From NCBI GenBank assembly GCA_038318385.1, contig JBBQCD010000002.1, positions 80,920-144,919 on the forward strand: 64,000 bases of DNA, read 5' to 3'. Both the position numbers and the translations under genes were made by a program. Origin of the DNA: Schlegelella_A sp038318385. Its GTDB lineage: Bacteria > Pseudomonadota > Gammaproteobacteria > Burkholderiales > Burkholderiaceae_C. The notes below the pieces were generated by a model, which worked only from the letters and a program-made list of their open reading frames with translations, did not search any database and was not told the DNA's origin. This document shows positions 41,345 to 49,900 of the stretch, in pieces. Positions within the stretch are counted from its first letter, which is position 1. Every line of letters starts with the position of its first letter.

Positions 41345-42579
41345 CAGTGCCGCAGGCCGACGCGGCCGAGGTCCCAGACCGGCAGGAAGACGCCGAGGGC
41401 CAGCACCAGCACGAGGAAGCCGAGGACGACGATCAGCAGCGGCTCGATCTGCTGGCCCAGGGTCTTGAGCTCGTACTGGACCTCGTTGGTATAGAGCTCG
41501 GCGACCTGCTCCATCATCTCGTCGACGGCGCCGGTGTCCTCGCCGACGGCGATCATCTGCAGCACGATCGGCGTGAACACGCCTGCCGCGGCGGCGGCAC
41601 GCAGGATCGGCTCGCCGTGCTCGACGCTGGCACGCATGCCTTCGATCTTGCGGGCGATATGGGCGTTGTCGACCGTCTGGGCGACGATCGACAGCGCCTG
41701 CTCGACCGGCACGCCGCTCTTGAGCGACAGCGCGAAGCTGCGCGCGAAGCGCGCCAGCATGCCCTTGCGGATGATCTTGCCGGCCAGCGGGAGGCGCAGC
41801 TTCATGCGGTCCCAGGCGAGACGCCCGGCCTGCGTCGCGGTCCAGCGCCGCAGCAGCCAGACACCCGCGGCGCCGGCGCCCAGGACGAGCGAGCCGTATT
41901 CGAGCGTGAACGACGAGGTCGCCATCAGCACCCGGGTGGCCAGCGGCAGCTGCGCGCCGAAGCCCTTGAAGACGGCCTCGAAGGCCGGGATCACCATCAC
42001 GTTGATGACGGCGACGCCGGCGGCCATCGCCGCCACCACGAAGAGCGGGTAGCGCAGCGCCGACTTGATCTGCTGGCGCATGAAGATCTCGAACTCGATG
42101 TGGTGGAAGAGGCGCAGGAACACCTCCTCGAGTCGCCCGGTCATCTCGCCGACTCGCACGAGCGCGACATAGAAGGGATCGAACAGGTGGCCCTGCTGGG
42201 CCAGCGACATCGACAGGTCGATGCCCGAACCCAGGCTCTGGCGGACCTGCAGCAGGGTGCGCTGCATGCGCGTGTTCGGCGCCGATTCCTGGAGCCCCGC
42301 GAGCGCGCGCAGGATCGGCACGCCGGCGCGCAGCAGCGTGTGCAGCTGGCGGCTGAAGAGCAGCAGGTCTACCGGCTGGATGCGCGGCTCGAGCCAGTGG
42401 CGCAGCCGGGTCTCGACGCTGCTCTCGAGCGGCGCGGGCGCCTCGCCCGGAACCGCAGCGATGGTGAGCGGAGTCACACCGCGCGCCATCAACGCGTCGG
42501 CCACGCCACCCGCGCTGGCGCCGGCGAGGACGCCGCGGACCGGGCCCTCGCTCGAGCGGGCGGTGTAGGCGAAGTTCAT
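41344..42579 (-). CDS. mshG: MSHA inner-membrane platform protein MshG (PilC/GspF family)
   Basis: A 411-residue GspF-family protein with two repeated cytoplasmic helical domains (LLFSRQLHTLLRAGVPILRA near 75-95 and RFARSFALSLKSGVPVEQAL near 275) and three membrane helices. It sits under the pilus base and couples the MshE motor to pilin addition. Its ATG overlaps mshE by four bases. Confidence 0.93.
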   Translation of the reverse strand: MNFAYTARSSEGPVRGVLAGASAGGVADALMARGVTPLTIAAVPGEAPAPLESSVETRLRHWLEPRIQPVDLLLFSRQLHTLLRAGVPILRALAGLQESAPNTRMQRTLLQVRQSLGSGIDLSMSLAQQGHLFDPFYVALVRVGEMTGRLEEVFLRLFHHIEFEIFMRQQIKSALRYPLFVVAAMAAGVAVINVMVIPAFEAVFKGFGAQLPLATRVLMATSSFTLEYGSLVLGAGAAGVWLLRRWTATQAGRLAWDRMKLRLPLAGKIIRKGMLARFARSFALSLKSGVPVEQALSIVAQTVDNAHIARKIEGMRASVEHGEPILRAAAAAGVFTPIVLQMIAVGEDTGAVDEMMEQVAELYTNEVQYELKTLGQQIEPLLIVVLGFLVLVLALGVFLPVWDLGRVGLRH

Positions 42580-44291
42580 GCGTCCTCGATGCCGTTGTCG
42601 ATGCGCATCGCGTCCTCGACGGTCGCCCGGCCGGCGAGGACCAGGCGCAGCGCGTCATGCGTCAGCGTGTGCCCGGCCATCTGGCGGCGCCCGGCCTGGG
42701 TGAAGGCCCCGGCATCGCCGTGGTTGAGCGCATCCACCAGGTCCTGCGTCATCTCGACGCACTCGAACACCCCGGTGCGGCCGATGTGGCCGGTTTCATT
42801 GCACTGGCTGCAGCCGCGGCCCTGGCGCAGCGTCGCCGTGGTCAGTGCGGTCGGGTCCGCGTGGGTCGCCAGCCAGGCACGCTCGTTTGGCCGCGGCTCG
42901 TGCACCTCGGCGCAATGCGGGCAGACGACGCGCAGCAGCCGCTGCGCGATCACGAGCTGCAGCGACAGCGCGACCATGTAGCGCGGCACGCCCATGTCGA
43001 GCAGGCGGATCGGCGTCGACAGCGCGTCGTTGGTGTGCAGCGTCGACAGCACCAGGTGCCCGGTGAGCGCCGCGCGCATGCCGATCTCCGCGGTCGTGCG
43101 GTCGCGCATCTCGCCGACCAGGATGATGTCGGGGTCCTGGCGCAGCGCCGAACGCAGTACGCGGTCGAAACTGAGGTCGATTTTCTCCAGCACCTGAACC
43201 TGGTTCAACCCGGCCAGGCGGTATTCCACCGGGTCTTCCACGGTGATGATCTTGCGATCGTTGCCGTTGAGCGCATTCAGCGCCGCGTAGAGCGTCGTCG
43301 TCTTGCCGCTGCCGGTCGGACCGGTGACCAGGACCATGCCGCTGGGCCGAGCGATCGCCCGCTGCACCGCCTGGGCGACGCGCGGCGGCAGGTCGAGGGC
43401 GGCGAGCGAGAGCAGCCCGCCGTTCTGGGTCAGCAGCCGCATGACGACGGATTCGCCGTGCTGCGTCGGCATCGTCGAGATGCGCACGTCGACCGCGCCG
43501 CTGCGCAGCTTGACGGCGAAGCGCCCGTCCTGCGGCAGGCGCTTTTCCGAGATGTCCAGTCCCGACATCAGCTTCAGGCGCAACGCCACCGCGCTCGCGA
43601 TCTTCGGGTCGGCCTCGGTCTGGACGTGGAGCACGCCGTCGATGCGGTAGCGGATGCGCAGCGACCGCTCCTGCGGCTCGATATGGATGTCGGAGGCACG
43701 CACCCGCAGCGCCTCCTCGAAGACCGAATAGAGCAGGCGCACGACCGGCGCATCCTCGGTGCTGGCGCTCGCCAGGCCGAGCAGGTCGCCGAGTTCCTCG
43801 TGGACGTTGGCGATCTCGCTGCCGAGTTCGCGGGCCAGGCCAGCGATCTCCTCGGTGTGGTGGTAGGAGCGGTCGATGGCCACCAGCAGGTCGCTTTCGG
43901 CCACGACCGCGAGTTCGATCTCGCGCTTCATCAGCCGCGAGATCTCGTCGTAGGCCGACAGGTCGGTGGGATCGGCCATGCCGACGCGCACGCCGGCAGC
44001 CGTCTCCTCGAGCGGCAGCGCGCGCAGCCGGCGGGCATGGGTTTCGGGCAGCAGCCGGGCCACTTCCGCGCGCACGCTGTGCCGGCTCATGTCGACGAAG
44101 GGCGCGCGCAGCTGCCGCGCCAGCGCCTGGGCGATCTGGATCTCGTCGACCCAGCCGTTGTCGATGATGGTGCGGCCGAGCTTGCGCCCGCTGCGGCGCT
44201 GCGCGGCGAGGGCCTCGCCGAGTTGTTCCTCGGTGATCAGGCCCTGCTGGACCAGCAGGTCGCCGAGGCGAATGCGTTCCGGACGTGGCAT
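42576..44291 (-). CDS. mshE: MSHA assembly ATPase MshE, c-di-GMP-binding type
   Basis: A 571-residue GspE/PilB ATPase. The N-terminal MshEN domain has two copies of the c-di-GMP motif: RLGDLLVQQGLITEEQL (about 8-24) with ALAAQ, and KLGRTIIDNGWVDEIQI (about 37-53) with ALARQ. The core has GPTGSGKTTTLYA (Walker A), RQDPDIILVGEMRD (Walker B region) and a zinc motif CPHC...CSQC. It powers pilus extension and is expected to respond to c-di-GMP, which in Vibrio controls attachment. mshN, which normally lies before it, is missing. Confidence 0.95.
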   Translation of the reverse strand: MPRPERIRLGDLLVQQGLITEEQLGEALAAQRRSGRKLGRTIIDNGWVDEIQIAQALARQLRAPFVDMSRHSVRAEVARLLPETHARRLRALPLEETAAGVRVGMADPTDLSAYDEISRLMKREIELAVVAESDLLVAIDRSYHHTEEIAGLARELGSEIANVHEELGDLLGLASASTEDAPVVRLLYSVFEEALRVRASDIHIEPQERSLRIRYRIDGVLHVQTEADPKIASAVALRLKLMSGLDISEKRLPQDGRFAVKLRSGAVDVRISTMPTQHGESVVMRLLTQNGGLLSLAALDLPPRVAQAVQRAIARPSGMVLVTGPTGSGKTTTLYAALNALNGNDRKIITVEDPVEYRLAGLNQVQVLEKIDLSFDRVLRSALRQDPDIILVGEMRDRTTAEIGMRAALTGHLVLSTLHTNDALSTPIRLLDMGVPRYMVALSLQLVIAQRLLRVVCPHCAEVHEPRPNERAWLATHADPTALTTATLRQGRGCSQCNETGHIGRTGVFECVEMTQDLVDALNHGDAGAFTQAGRRQMAGHTLTHDALRLVLAGRATVEDAMRIDNGIEDA

Positions 44292-44298
44292 GGCGGAG

Positions 44299-45897
44299 TC
44301 AGCGCTGCGCCAGCGGCGGCAGCGCCGCGGCGTCAGGCCAGGGGCCTTCTGCTCCGATCACCGACGGCCGGATCAGGATGACGAGTTCGCGCTTCGCAAC
44401 GGAACCGGTGCGCTGGCGGAAGAGGCCGCCGACCACCGGCATGTCGCCGAGCACCGGCAGGCCGGTGCGGTCGTCCCGGGCCTCTTGGGTCATCAGCCCG
44501 CCGATGGCGACGATCTGGCCGTCGCGCACCCGCACGATGCTGTCGGTCTCGCTGACGTTGCTCAGCGCGAGCGGCAGCCGAAACGAGCCGAGCGAGCCGA
44601 GGTCGATGTTCTTGACCTTCTCGGAGACGTTGCTGACCGCCGGATGGACGTGCAGCATGACGTTCCCGGCGTCGTCGATCTGCGGCGTGACGTCGAGCGA
44701 GACCCCGCTGAAGAAGGGCTGCAGCGTCAGGCTCGGCGTCGATGTCGCGCCGGTGGTGCTGGTGACGGTGGTGGTCGAGATGCCGGTCACGAAGAGCTCG
44801 TCGCTGCCGACCTTGAGCACCGCCTTCTGGTTGTTCAGCGTGGCGATGCGCGGGCTCGACAGCACCTGCACGTTGCCCTGCGTCTCGAGGAAGTTCAGCA
44901 TCGCGGCGAAGTTCGAGGCCTGGAAGGCCAGGCCGTAGAAGCCGCGGCCCAGGGCGTCGGCAGCCAGGCCGGCACCGGCGGTGATGGTGTTGACGCCGTC
45001 GCTGATGGGCGTGCCCTTGGGGGCCAGCACCGCACCCGGCGCGGCCGTGCCGACGCTGAGCTTGTTGTTTCCGACGCTGCCGAACGCGGCCCAGTTCACG
45101 CCCGACTGCGCGCCCTGGCTCAGCTCGACCGAGACGATCTTGGCCTCGAGCATGACCTGGCGTTCGATGCTCAGCTGCATCGCCTTCAGGTAGGCCTCCA
45201 CATGGCCGAGCTCGGCCGGCGTGGCGCGCACGACGATCACGCCGGCGGCCGGGTTCAGCACCACGCTGCGCTGCTCGGCCACGCCGACCATCGAGATCAG
45301 CGAAGCCTTCACCTCGCGCCAGAAGTCGGCGTCGCTGGTGGTGCGCACGTGGGCGGTGTCGTCACTGCGGCCGCCGCCGCTGCCGCCGCCCGTCGCCGGC
45401 ATGCTGGACGACGGCGAGCCGATGGTCGAGCCGTTGCTCGTGCCCTGCGCGATCGAGCTCGACGAGACGCGGATGTCGCTCGCGCCTTCGCGCCGGCCCG
45501 GCAGGTAGTTGATCTTGAACAGGCGCGTCTGCACGGTGTTCGGCAGCACCAGGATGCGGTTGCCGCTGACCCGCCAGGCGTAGCCGTACAGGTCGCGCAT
45601 CGCCTCCATGGCCTCGAGCACTGTGGTGTCCTTCAACGCCAGGGTGACGTTGCCCGAGACCTCGGGCGACACCAGCATGTTGTAGCCGCTGCCGGCGCCG
45701 ATCTGCATGAAGACCTGCGCCGCCGGGGCGTTGTTGACGGCGAGGTCGAAGCGGTTCTCGGCAGGACGCGCCGGGGTGCCGGGTAAGGCCGGGACGGCGA
45801 CGCCGCCGACCGGGCCTGCAACCGGCGCCTGGCCGGCGGCGTGCACGTGGGTGGCCAGCGCGACCGCGAGGCCCGCCAGGAGTCGCGAGGCGGTCAT
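44299..45897 (-). CDS. mshL: MSHA secretin MshL
   Basis: A 532-residue outer-membrane secretin. A signal peptide (LLAGLAVALATHVHA) is followed by an STN/N-domain region (RFDLAVNNAPAAQVFMQIG) and the C-terminal secretin beta domain (VQVLSSPRIATLNNQKAVLKVG, here in part, and VRDGQIVAIGGLM). It forms the pilus exit channel. The middle is Ser/Gly-rich (GGGSGGGRSDD). Its ATG overlaps mshK by four bases and its stop is seven bases from mshE; mshM and mshN are not between them. Confidence 0.93.
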   Translation of the reverse strand: MTASRLLAGLAVALATHVHAAGQAPVAGPVGGVAVPALPGTPARPAENRFDLAVNNAPAAQVFMQIGAGSGYNMLVSPEVSGNVTLALKDTTVLEAMEAMRDLYGYAWRVSGNRILVLPNTVQTRLFKINYLPGRREGASDIRVSSSSIAQGTSNGSTIGSPSSSMPATGGGSGGGRSDDTAHVRTTSDADFWREVKASLISMVGVAEQRSVVLNPAAGVIVVRATPAELGHVEAYLKAMQLSIERQVMLEAKIVSVELSQGAQSGVNWAAFGSVGNNKLSVGTAAPGAVLAPKGTPISDGVNTITAGAGLAADALGRGFYGLAFQASNFAAMLNFLETQGNVQVLSSPRIATLNNQKAVLKVGSDELFVTGISTTTVTSTTGATSTPSLTLQPFFSGVSLDVTPQIDDAGNVMLHVHPAVSNVSEKVKNIDLGSLGSFRLPLALSNVSETDSIVRVRDGQIVAIGGLMTQEARDDRTGLPVLGDMPVVGGLFRQRTGSVAKRELVILIRPSVIGAEGPWPDAAALPPLAQR

Positions 45898-46310
45898 TGA
45901 TTTCCTTTCGAGGCCGTGATCAGCGCGGCCGGGCGCGGTGGCGCGCTGGCGACCGTCCGGCTACCGGCGGGCAAGAGCAACAGGCGCTGTTCGGCATGGC
46001 CGCGGCGCAGCAGCACGCCATCGGCATCGATGGCGACCACCGTGGCGTCGCCGAGGCGTTCGCCAACCCGCACGACCTGGCCGTCGAGCAGCGCGCTCGA
46101 CTCGCCGCGCGATGCCAGCCGCAGCGAGCGCAGCTCCGGCCACGCCGGGACGGGGGCCACGGACGCCACGGCGCGCGGCGCCGGGGCGCTGGCGACGGCT
46201 GCGCCCGGCGGTCGGGTCGGATCGACCAGCACCGGTTCGGCTCCCGCCGCCAGCGCGGTGCCGCCGGCGCATCCGACAGCGACGATGATCATGGTGCGCG
46301 CGAGGTTCAC
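45894..46310 (-). CDS. mshK: MshK (PilP-like) protein
   Basis: A 138-residue exported protein with signal peptide (TMIIVAVGCAGGTALA) and DPTRPPG, the usual MshK/PilP start of the mature part. LRSLRLASRGESSALLDGQ and VRVGERLGDATVVAID form an SH3-like beta domain, as in PilP and GspC. It should link the inner-membrane assembly to the MshL secretin in the periplasm. Confidence 0.82.
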   Translation of the reverse strand: MNLARTMIIVAVGCAGGTALAAGAEPVLVDPTRPPGAAVASAPAPRAVASVAPVPAWPELRSLRLASRGESSALLDGQVVRVGERLGDATVVAIDADGVLLRRGHAEQRLLLLPAGSRTVASAPPRPAALITASKGNQ

Positions 46311-46311
46311 G

Positions 46312-47055
46312 TCAGATCTCCAGCCAGCCGCGGTCCTGGCTCAGGGTGTAGAGGCGCAACGTCATGACGACGCTGGGATGGCGTTCGACCTTGAGCTGCA
46401 GGCCGCCACCGAGGACGCGCTGCGGCATCGATTCGATTGCGCGGAGGTAGGCCAGGATGTCGGCGTAGCTGCCCTCCACCGTCAGCTCGACGCCGTGGCG
46501 GTAGAGCGTTCCGGCGGCATGGGCGTCGGCCTCGGCGCTGGCCGCGGCGGCGGTCGCCGGCTTCGCGCCGGCCGCGGCAGCGCCCTGTTCGCCGGCCGCT
46601 GCCATGTCGATGCGACCGAGCGAGCGCATCGAACGCAGCCGCAATCCGCCGACCTGGGCCAGCAGTCGGTCGAGCATCGGCACCATCTGCGGCGCGTTGA
46701 CAAGGGTGGCGCCGAGGGCGCGCAGGTTTTCGTCGCCACGGGCGACGCGCTCGCGCCATTGCGCCACCTCGCCGCGCAGTTGCTGCTCCGCACCGCGCGC
46801 GTCGGCGACGCGACGCGCCAGGTCGTCTTGCAGACGCGTGAGCGTGGTCCGGGAGGCGCTCTCGCGGCTGCGGGCGGCCGACCAGGCGTTGAACGCCGGC
46901 GTCAGCCACAGGCTCTCGGCAAGCATCCAGGCCACCGCGACGGCGGCACCGATCAGCAGCAGGCGTTCGCGCCGTGCGCGCGCATCGAAGAGGCGGCGCA
47001 GTCGCCGCGCCAGGGCTCCGGTGCGGTCGGCCACGTCGTGGAACGCGGCCCTCAT
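46312..47055 (-). CDS. mshJ: MshJ (PilO-like) protein
   Basis: A 247-residue bitopic membrane protein: short cytoplasmic N-terminus, helix LLLIGAAVAVAWMLAESLWL, a coiled coil (about 60-105, SRTTLTRLQDDLARRV) and a ferredoxin-like periplasmic domain (ELTVEGSYADILAYLRAIES). This is the PilO/GspM layout. Its ATG overlaps the pilN-like gene by four bases. An Ala-rich stretch (AAAAGAKPATAAAAS) links the parts. Confidence 0.82.
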   Translation of the reverse strand: MRAAFHDVADRTGALARRLRRLFDARARRERLLLIGAAVAVAWMLAESLWLTPAFNAWSAARSRESASRTTLTRLQDDLARRVADARGAEQQLRGEVAQWRERVARGDENLRALGATLVNAPQMVPMLDRLLAQVGGLRLRSMRSLGRIDMAAAGEQGAAAAGAKPATAAAASAEADAHAAGTLYRHGVELTVEGSYADILAYLRAIESMPQRVLGGGLQLKVERHPSVVMTLRLYTLSQDRGWLEI

Positions 47056-47672
47056 GGTTGCGTGGCTCCGACCGGAACCGCACGCAGCGCGAACTCCGCC
47101 AGGCCCGGGCGCGCCGACTCGGCCGCGGAGGCGGCGCTGTCGACGCTCTTGACGCTCAGCTGGGCGAACTCGCGGCCCTTGAAAAGCGGCTCGGCGTTGA
47201 GCTTCTTCAGGTACTCCGGCAGCTGGCGCGGATCGGTCATGCGCCCGCTGACTTCAAGCGCCCGCCCGTCGGCGCCGACGGCAAAGCTGGTCAGCCAGAG
47301 ATTGCCCGGGGCCTGGCGCGCCAGCGCAAGCAGGTATTCCGAGTACGGCCGGCTCTCGCCGGCGGCGCCGCTGTCGACCGCGGCCAGCAGCCGCCGCTGA
47401 CCGGCGTCGATGGCGCGCAGCCGGGTCAGCTCGGCCGCGCCGCGCGATGGCGTCGCGGGGCCGAGCGCGGCGACGCGCGCCTGCAGGTCGGCGTACTCGC
47501 GCTCCGCGGCACCCGTCTGGACGGTGGCGTCGGCGGCCAGCGCCTGCAGGGTCCAGGCAAGGGCCGCCGACAACGCCAGCGTGGCGGCCACCGCAACCAG
47601 CGCGGTGGCGCTGTCGAAGGGCTCGCGCCGGCGCCGCAGCGAGGCGTCGAGCAGGTTGAGCTGATGCGGCAT
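47052..47672 (-). CDS. PilN-like MSHA assembly protein
   Basis: A 206-residue bitopic protein. HQLNLLDASLRRRREPF is the PilN-type cytoplasmic peptide that binds a PilM/MshI-like ring, a single helix follows (ALVAVAATLALSAALAW), then a coiled coil and a periplasmic domain (LTSFAVGADGRALEVSG). The ribosome-binding site GAGGAG overlaps the mshI stop. In some gammaproteobacteria this is named mshI2. Confidence 0.82.
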   Translation of the reverse strand: MPHQLNLLDASLRRRREPFDSATALVAVAATLALSAALAWTLQALAADATVQTGAAEREYADLQARVAALGPATPSRGAAELTRLRAIDAGQRRLLAAVDSGAAGESRPYSEYLLALARQAPGNLWLTSFAVGADGRALEVSGRMTDPRQLPEYLKKLNAEPLFKGREFAQLSVKSVDSAASAAESARPGLAEFALRAVPVGATQP

Positions 47673-47683
47673 CACGAGGCTCC

Positions 47684-48598
47684 TCAGCGCAGCGCCGCGC
47701 CGATGGCGGGAAGGAAGGCGGCGAGCTCGACCGGGTCGGCCAGCTCCGGTACCGACGCGCAATCGAGCGCGGCGCCGAAGTCGAACGCCGTGACCGGCAC
47801 GTAGACGAGTTCGCCGACGTAGCCGATGAAGTCGAGAAGCAGGGCGCCCGGCGCGATCTGCAACCGGGCGAGATCCGCGTGACCGAACTGGCGCTCGACG
47901 TTGTCCAGGGTGCGCTGCAGCTCCAGGCCGGCCCGCTCGACATGCTGGCGGCGGACCGCGGCGTCGGCATGGGTCAGCTGGTCGCAGCCGACCTCGATGT
48001 GGCGCGAGACGAGGAGTTCGCCGCGGGCGGCGACGACGAGCGTGCTGTGCTGCGCGCTGACATGCAGCAGGGCCTCGGCGCGATCTCCGGCAGCGCCGAG
48101 CGCGACCACGTTGCGCAGGGCCGTCTCCGGAACGTCGATCGCGCTCCACGGCAGCCGGGCGTCCTCGGCGGCCTCGGCCAGCGGCGCCAGGGTCGTGCGT
48201 GCAGCCGCGATCGCGAAGAGCGCGGCGCGGCGGCGCTGCTGCGGGTCGGCCGGAACCTCGAGGATGTCGATGCCGGCGCTGTGGACGGGGAAGTCGACCA
48301 TGTCCTTCAGGCGCCAGCGGACGGCGTCGCGCCACTCCTCGGGCGGGACGTCGGGAGCGTCGAGCGTGAGCCACTGGTACTGCGCCGGCTGCAGCACCCC
48401 GACCGTGCGCTGGCCGGACAGCGAGCGGGTGCGGCGCAATCCGCGCAGAGCGCGCAGCGGATCGTCCCACGGTGCACTGCAGGCCCAGGCCACTCGCGGC
48501 CGCTGGGCGGCGTCGCGCACCAGGCCGACGGCGCGGACGCGGTCGCCCTGCGGCGCGATCGCGACCCATCCTGTCTCGCTTCGTGAACCCCGCAACAT
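47684..48598 (-). CDS. mshI: MshI (PilM-like) protein
   Basis: A 304-residue actin-like cytoplasmic protein of the PilM/GspL-N group. WVAIAPQGDRVRAVGL is the first strand, EEWRDAVRWRLKDMVDFP (about 90-107) the typical segment that in PilM reads AMRWQA-like, and DVPETALRNVV follows. ATP-binding motifs are weak, as usual for MshI. It heads the msh operon; about 165 bases separate it from the next gene upstream and should hold the promoter. Confidence 0.8.
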   Translation of the reverse strand: MLRGSRSETGWVAIAPQGDRVRAVGLVRDAAQRPRVAWACSAPWDDPLRALRGLRRTRSLSGQRTVGVLQPAQYQWLTLDAPDVPPEEWRDAVRWRLKDMVDFPVHSAGIDILEVPADPQQRRRAALFAIAAARTTLAPLAEAAEDARLPWSAIDVPETALRNVVALGAAGDRAEALLHVSAQHSTLVVAARGELLVSRHIEVGCDQLTHADAAVRRQHVERAGLELQRTLDNVERQFGHADLARLQIAPGALLLDFIGYVGELVYVPVTAFDFGAALDCASVPELADPVELAAFLPAIGAALR

Positions 48599-48762
48599 CG
48601 ACACACCCAGCCCTCGATTCGTTGAATGCAGCGATGGTGCGCGAGCGTGGTCGAGGCGAAAGCCCGAAATGCGCCGTCCGGACCCGCCAGATCCGCGCCC
48701 GGTCCGGCGGACGAGGAGCCCGTCACGCTGCCGGGACCGTGTCCCAGGATGCGCGTGGCGCC

Positions 48763-49881
48763 TCAGCGCCCAAGACGCAGCAGCACCTCCTCGGCGATCG
48801 CGAGGCTGGCCGTCAGACCGGGCGACTCGATGCCGAAGAGATTCATCAGGCCGGGTACGCCATGCAGCGCCGGCCCCTGCAGGACGAAGTCGGCCGCCGG
48901 CGCCCCCGCCGGCTGCAGCTTCGGCCGCACGCCGCTGTACGCGGGAGCGAGTGCGCCGTCCGGTAGGCCCGGCCAGTAGGTCCGGATCGCGGCGAAGAAG
49001 GCCCGGCCGCGCGCCGGGTCGACGGCGTAGTCGATCGCGTCGGCCGAGGGCACGGCCAGCCATTCGACATCGGGGCCGAAGCGCGCCTGCCCGGCCAGGT
49101 CGAGCGTGAGGTGCACGCCCAGTCCCCCGGGCTGCGGCACCGGGTAGACCAGGCGCGAGAACGGCGCGCGTCCGCTGAGCGCGAAGTAGTTCCCCTTGGC
49201 GTAGTGCAGCGGCATCACCCAGGCCGGATCCAGGCCGTCGATGCGCCGTGCGAACGCATCGGCCGCGAGACCGGCGGCGTTGACGAGGATGCCGCAGGCG
49301 ATCTCCGAGGTGCCGTCGCCGCCGACCTCGACGACGAAACCGTCGGTCGTCACGCGCACGCCCTCGACCGGCGAGCGCACCGCCAGGGCGCCGCCGGCGC
49401 GCTCCAAGTCGCCCTGGTAGGCGAGCATCAGCGCATGGCTGTCGACGATCCCGGTGACCGGCGAGAGGAGCGCCGCCGCGCAGCGCAGTTCCGGCTCGAG
49501 TGCCCGGGCCTCGGCCGCGTCGAGCCAGCGCAGTTCGGCGACGCCGTTGGCGCGCGCCCGCACGGCGATCTCGCGCAGCGCCCCGACCTGCGCATCGTCG
49601 GTCGCGACGACGAGCTTGCCGCAGCGCCGGTGCGGCACGCCGTGCGACTCGCAGTAGTCGTAGAGCGCAGCGCGGCCCGCCACGCAGAGCCGCGCCTTGA
49701 GCGCGTCCGGCCGGTCGTAGAGTCCGGCATGGATGACCTCGCTGTTGCGCGAGCTGATGCCGGTGCCGATCTGCGCTTCGGCCTCGAGCACCACCGCCTC
49801 CAGGCCGCGCTGTGCGAGCGCGCGGCCGACGGCCAGGCCGATCGCGCCGGCGCCGATGATGATCGCGTCGACGCGCTCCAT
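48763..49881 (-). CDS. FAD-dependent 2-hydroxyacid oxidase, LhgO-like
   Basis: A 372-residue DAO-family flavoprotein. The N-terminal Rossmann motif is IIIGAGAIGLAVGRAL, SSRNSEVIHAGLYDRPDALK is the L-2-hydroxyglutarate oxidase signature (given here only in part as NSEVIHAGLY), and GVRPKLQ and IESPGLTASLAIAEEV near the C-terminus match. The family oxidises L-2-hydroxyglutarate to 2-oxoglutarate, passing electrons to quinone or O2. It follows the AidB-like gene by 19 bases on the same strand. Confidence 0.85.
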   Translation of the reverse strand: MERVDAIIIGAGAIGLAVGRALAQRGLEAVVLEAEAQIGTGISSRNSEVIHAGLYDRPDALKARLCVAGRAALYDYCESHGVPHRRCGKLVVATDDAQVGALREIAVRARANGVAELRWLDAAEARALEPELRCAAALLSPVTGIVDSHALMLAYQGDLERAGGALAVRSPVEGVRVTTDGFVVEVGGDGTSEIACGILVNAAGLAADAFARRIDGLDPAWVMPLHYAKGNYFALSGRAPFSRLVYPVPQPGGLGVHLTLDLAGQARFGPDVEWLAVPSADAIDYAVDPARGRAFFAAIRTYWPGLPDGALAPAYSGVRPKLQPAGAPAADFVLQGPALHGVPGLMNLFGIESPGLTASLAIAEEVLLRLGR

Positions 49882-49900
49882 CGCTACGGCGCGCGAGGTG

